This document shows positions 63,911-64,000 of a stretch of DNA of 64,000 bases, piece after piece; the stretch's first letter is position 1, and each line of letters opens with the position of its first letter. The stretch comes from Aporrectodea caliginosa (taxonomy: Eukaryota > Annelida > Clitellata > Crassiclitellata > Lumbricidae), in assembly GCA_020284085.1 (NCBI GenBank), contig JACEVL010001161.1, positions 6,045,930 to 6,109,929 of the forward strand, written 5' to 3'. The position numbers and the translations under genes are program-made. The notes under the pieces were generated by a model. It was not told where the DNA came from. It was given only the letters and a program-made list of their open reading frames with translations, and searched no databases.

Positions 63911-64000
63911 TGTAGGGTAGCACAAGTAGCGCTTAGAGGCGATAGTGAATAATTTTATAACGCAATTTGAGACCGTTTTAAAGATGTCGAAGTAAAGGTT
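63911..64000. repeat. Start of another family E copy, cut by the window end
   Basis: AACGCAATTTGAGACCGTTT then AAAGATGTCGAAGTAAAGG at the very end. Confidence 0.5.

Overview
The window looks like nuclear DNA of a metazoan, most likely a marine invertebrate. Reasons: a long Mab-21/cGAS-like gene of the type greatly expanded in molluscs, brachiopods, amphioxus and hemichordates; tRNA-derived SINEs; several non-LTR retrotransposon clades; piggyBac, hAT and Tc1/mariner-type elements; long microsatellites; AT-rich DNA without bacterial operons. I cannot name the species. Only one host gene is convincing; nearly everything else I can identify is transposon or dispersed repeat. Layout: 1-960 holds a TATA box behind GC-rich palindromes and a retrotransposon 3' end. 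1204-3742 is a LINE remnant with an inverted 5' piece, later split by a 1.46-kb hAT element. 3922-6864 is the Mab-21 gene, cut in two by an in-frame insertion of about 99 bp carrying stop codons. 7.06-22.1 kb is a patchwork of decayed LINEs and short dispersed families. 22,847-24,256 is a piggyBac-type element containing two SINEs. 27.1-37.4 kb and 41.4-53.6 kb are large duplicated blocks (called X1, X2, X3 and A, B) whose copies serve as empty sites for one another, so insertion order can be read directly. 44.8-46.6 kb (-) and 59.55-61.64 kb (+) are two copies of an RNase-H-encoding LINE. 54-57 kb holds a complete hAT MITE with 8-bp target duplications, one LINE nested in another, and a second piggyBac element in TTAA. 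62.9-63.25 kb has a probable piggyBac transposase remnant. 

Repeat names used below. R1: about 110-bp unit running from CTCCGCCACTG through GGCGACGCTAATCATC to a 3' end GTGTCGTTAAAC. R2: about 50-80-bp 3' terminal module with GGCCTTTGATGTCATAAG and CGTTAAACT, which is also the 3' end of the RNase-H LINE. E: about 450-bp unit containing AAAGGTGTCGAAGTAAAGG and ATTATTCCTCACCTATC. F: unit containing CATCAAAGGCCGTTGACGTC followed by GAACAGTTCTCA. T: about 500-bp unit around TCGGATTATTACGG. M: unit built round an 18-bp minisatellite CAATGAATGTCACCCGAT. S1-S4: tRNA-derived SINEs. 

Functional reading: the Mab-21 protein keeps the nucleotidyltransferase GS and three acidic residues, so it could have been an innate-immune nucleotide-second-messenger sensor. 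Here its C-terminal helical repeats are separated from it by the insertion. The rest of the window is best read as a record of transposition, with several events datable relative to each other.
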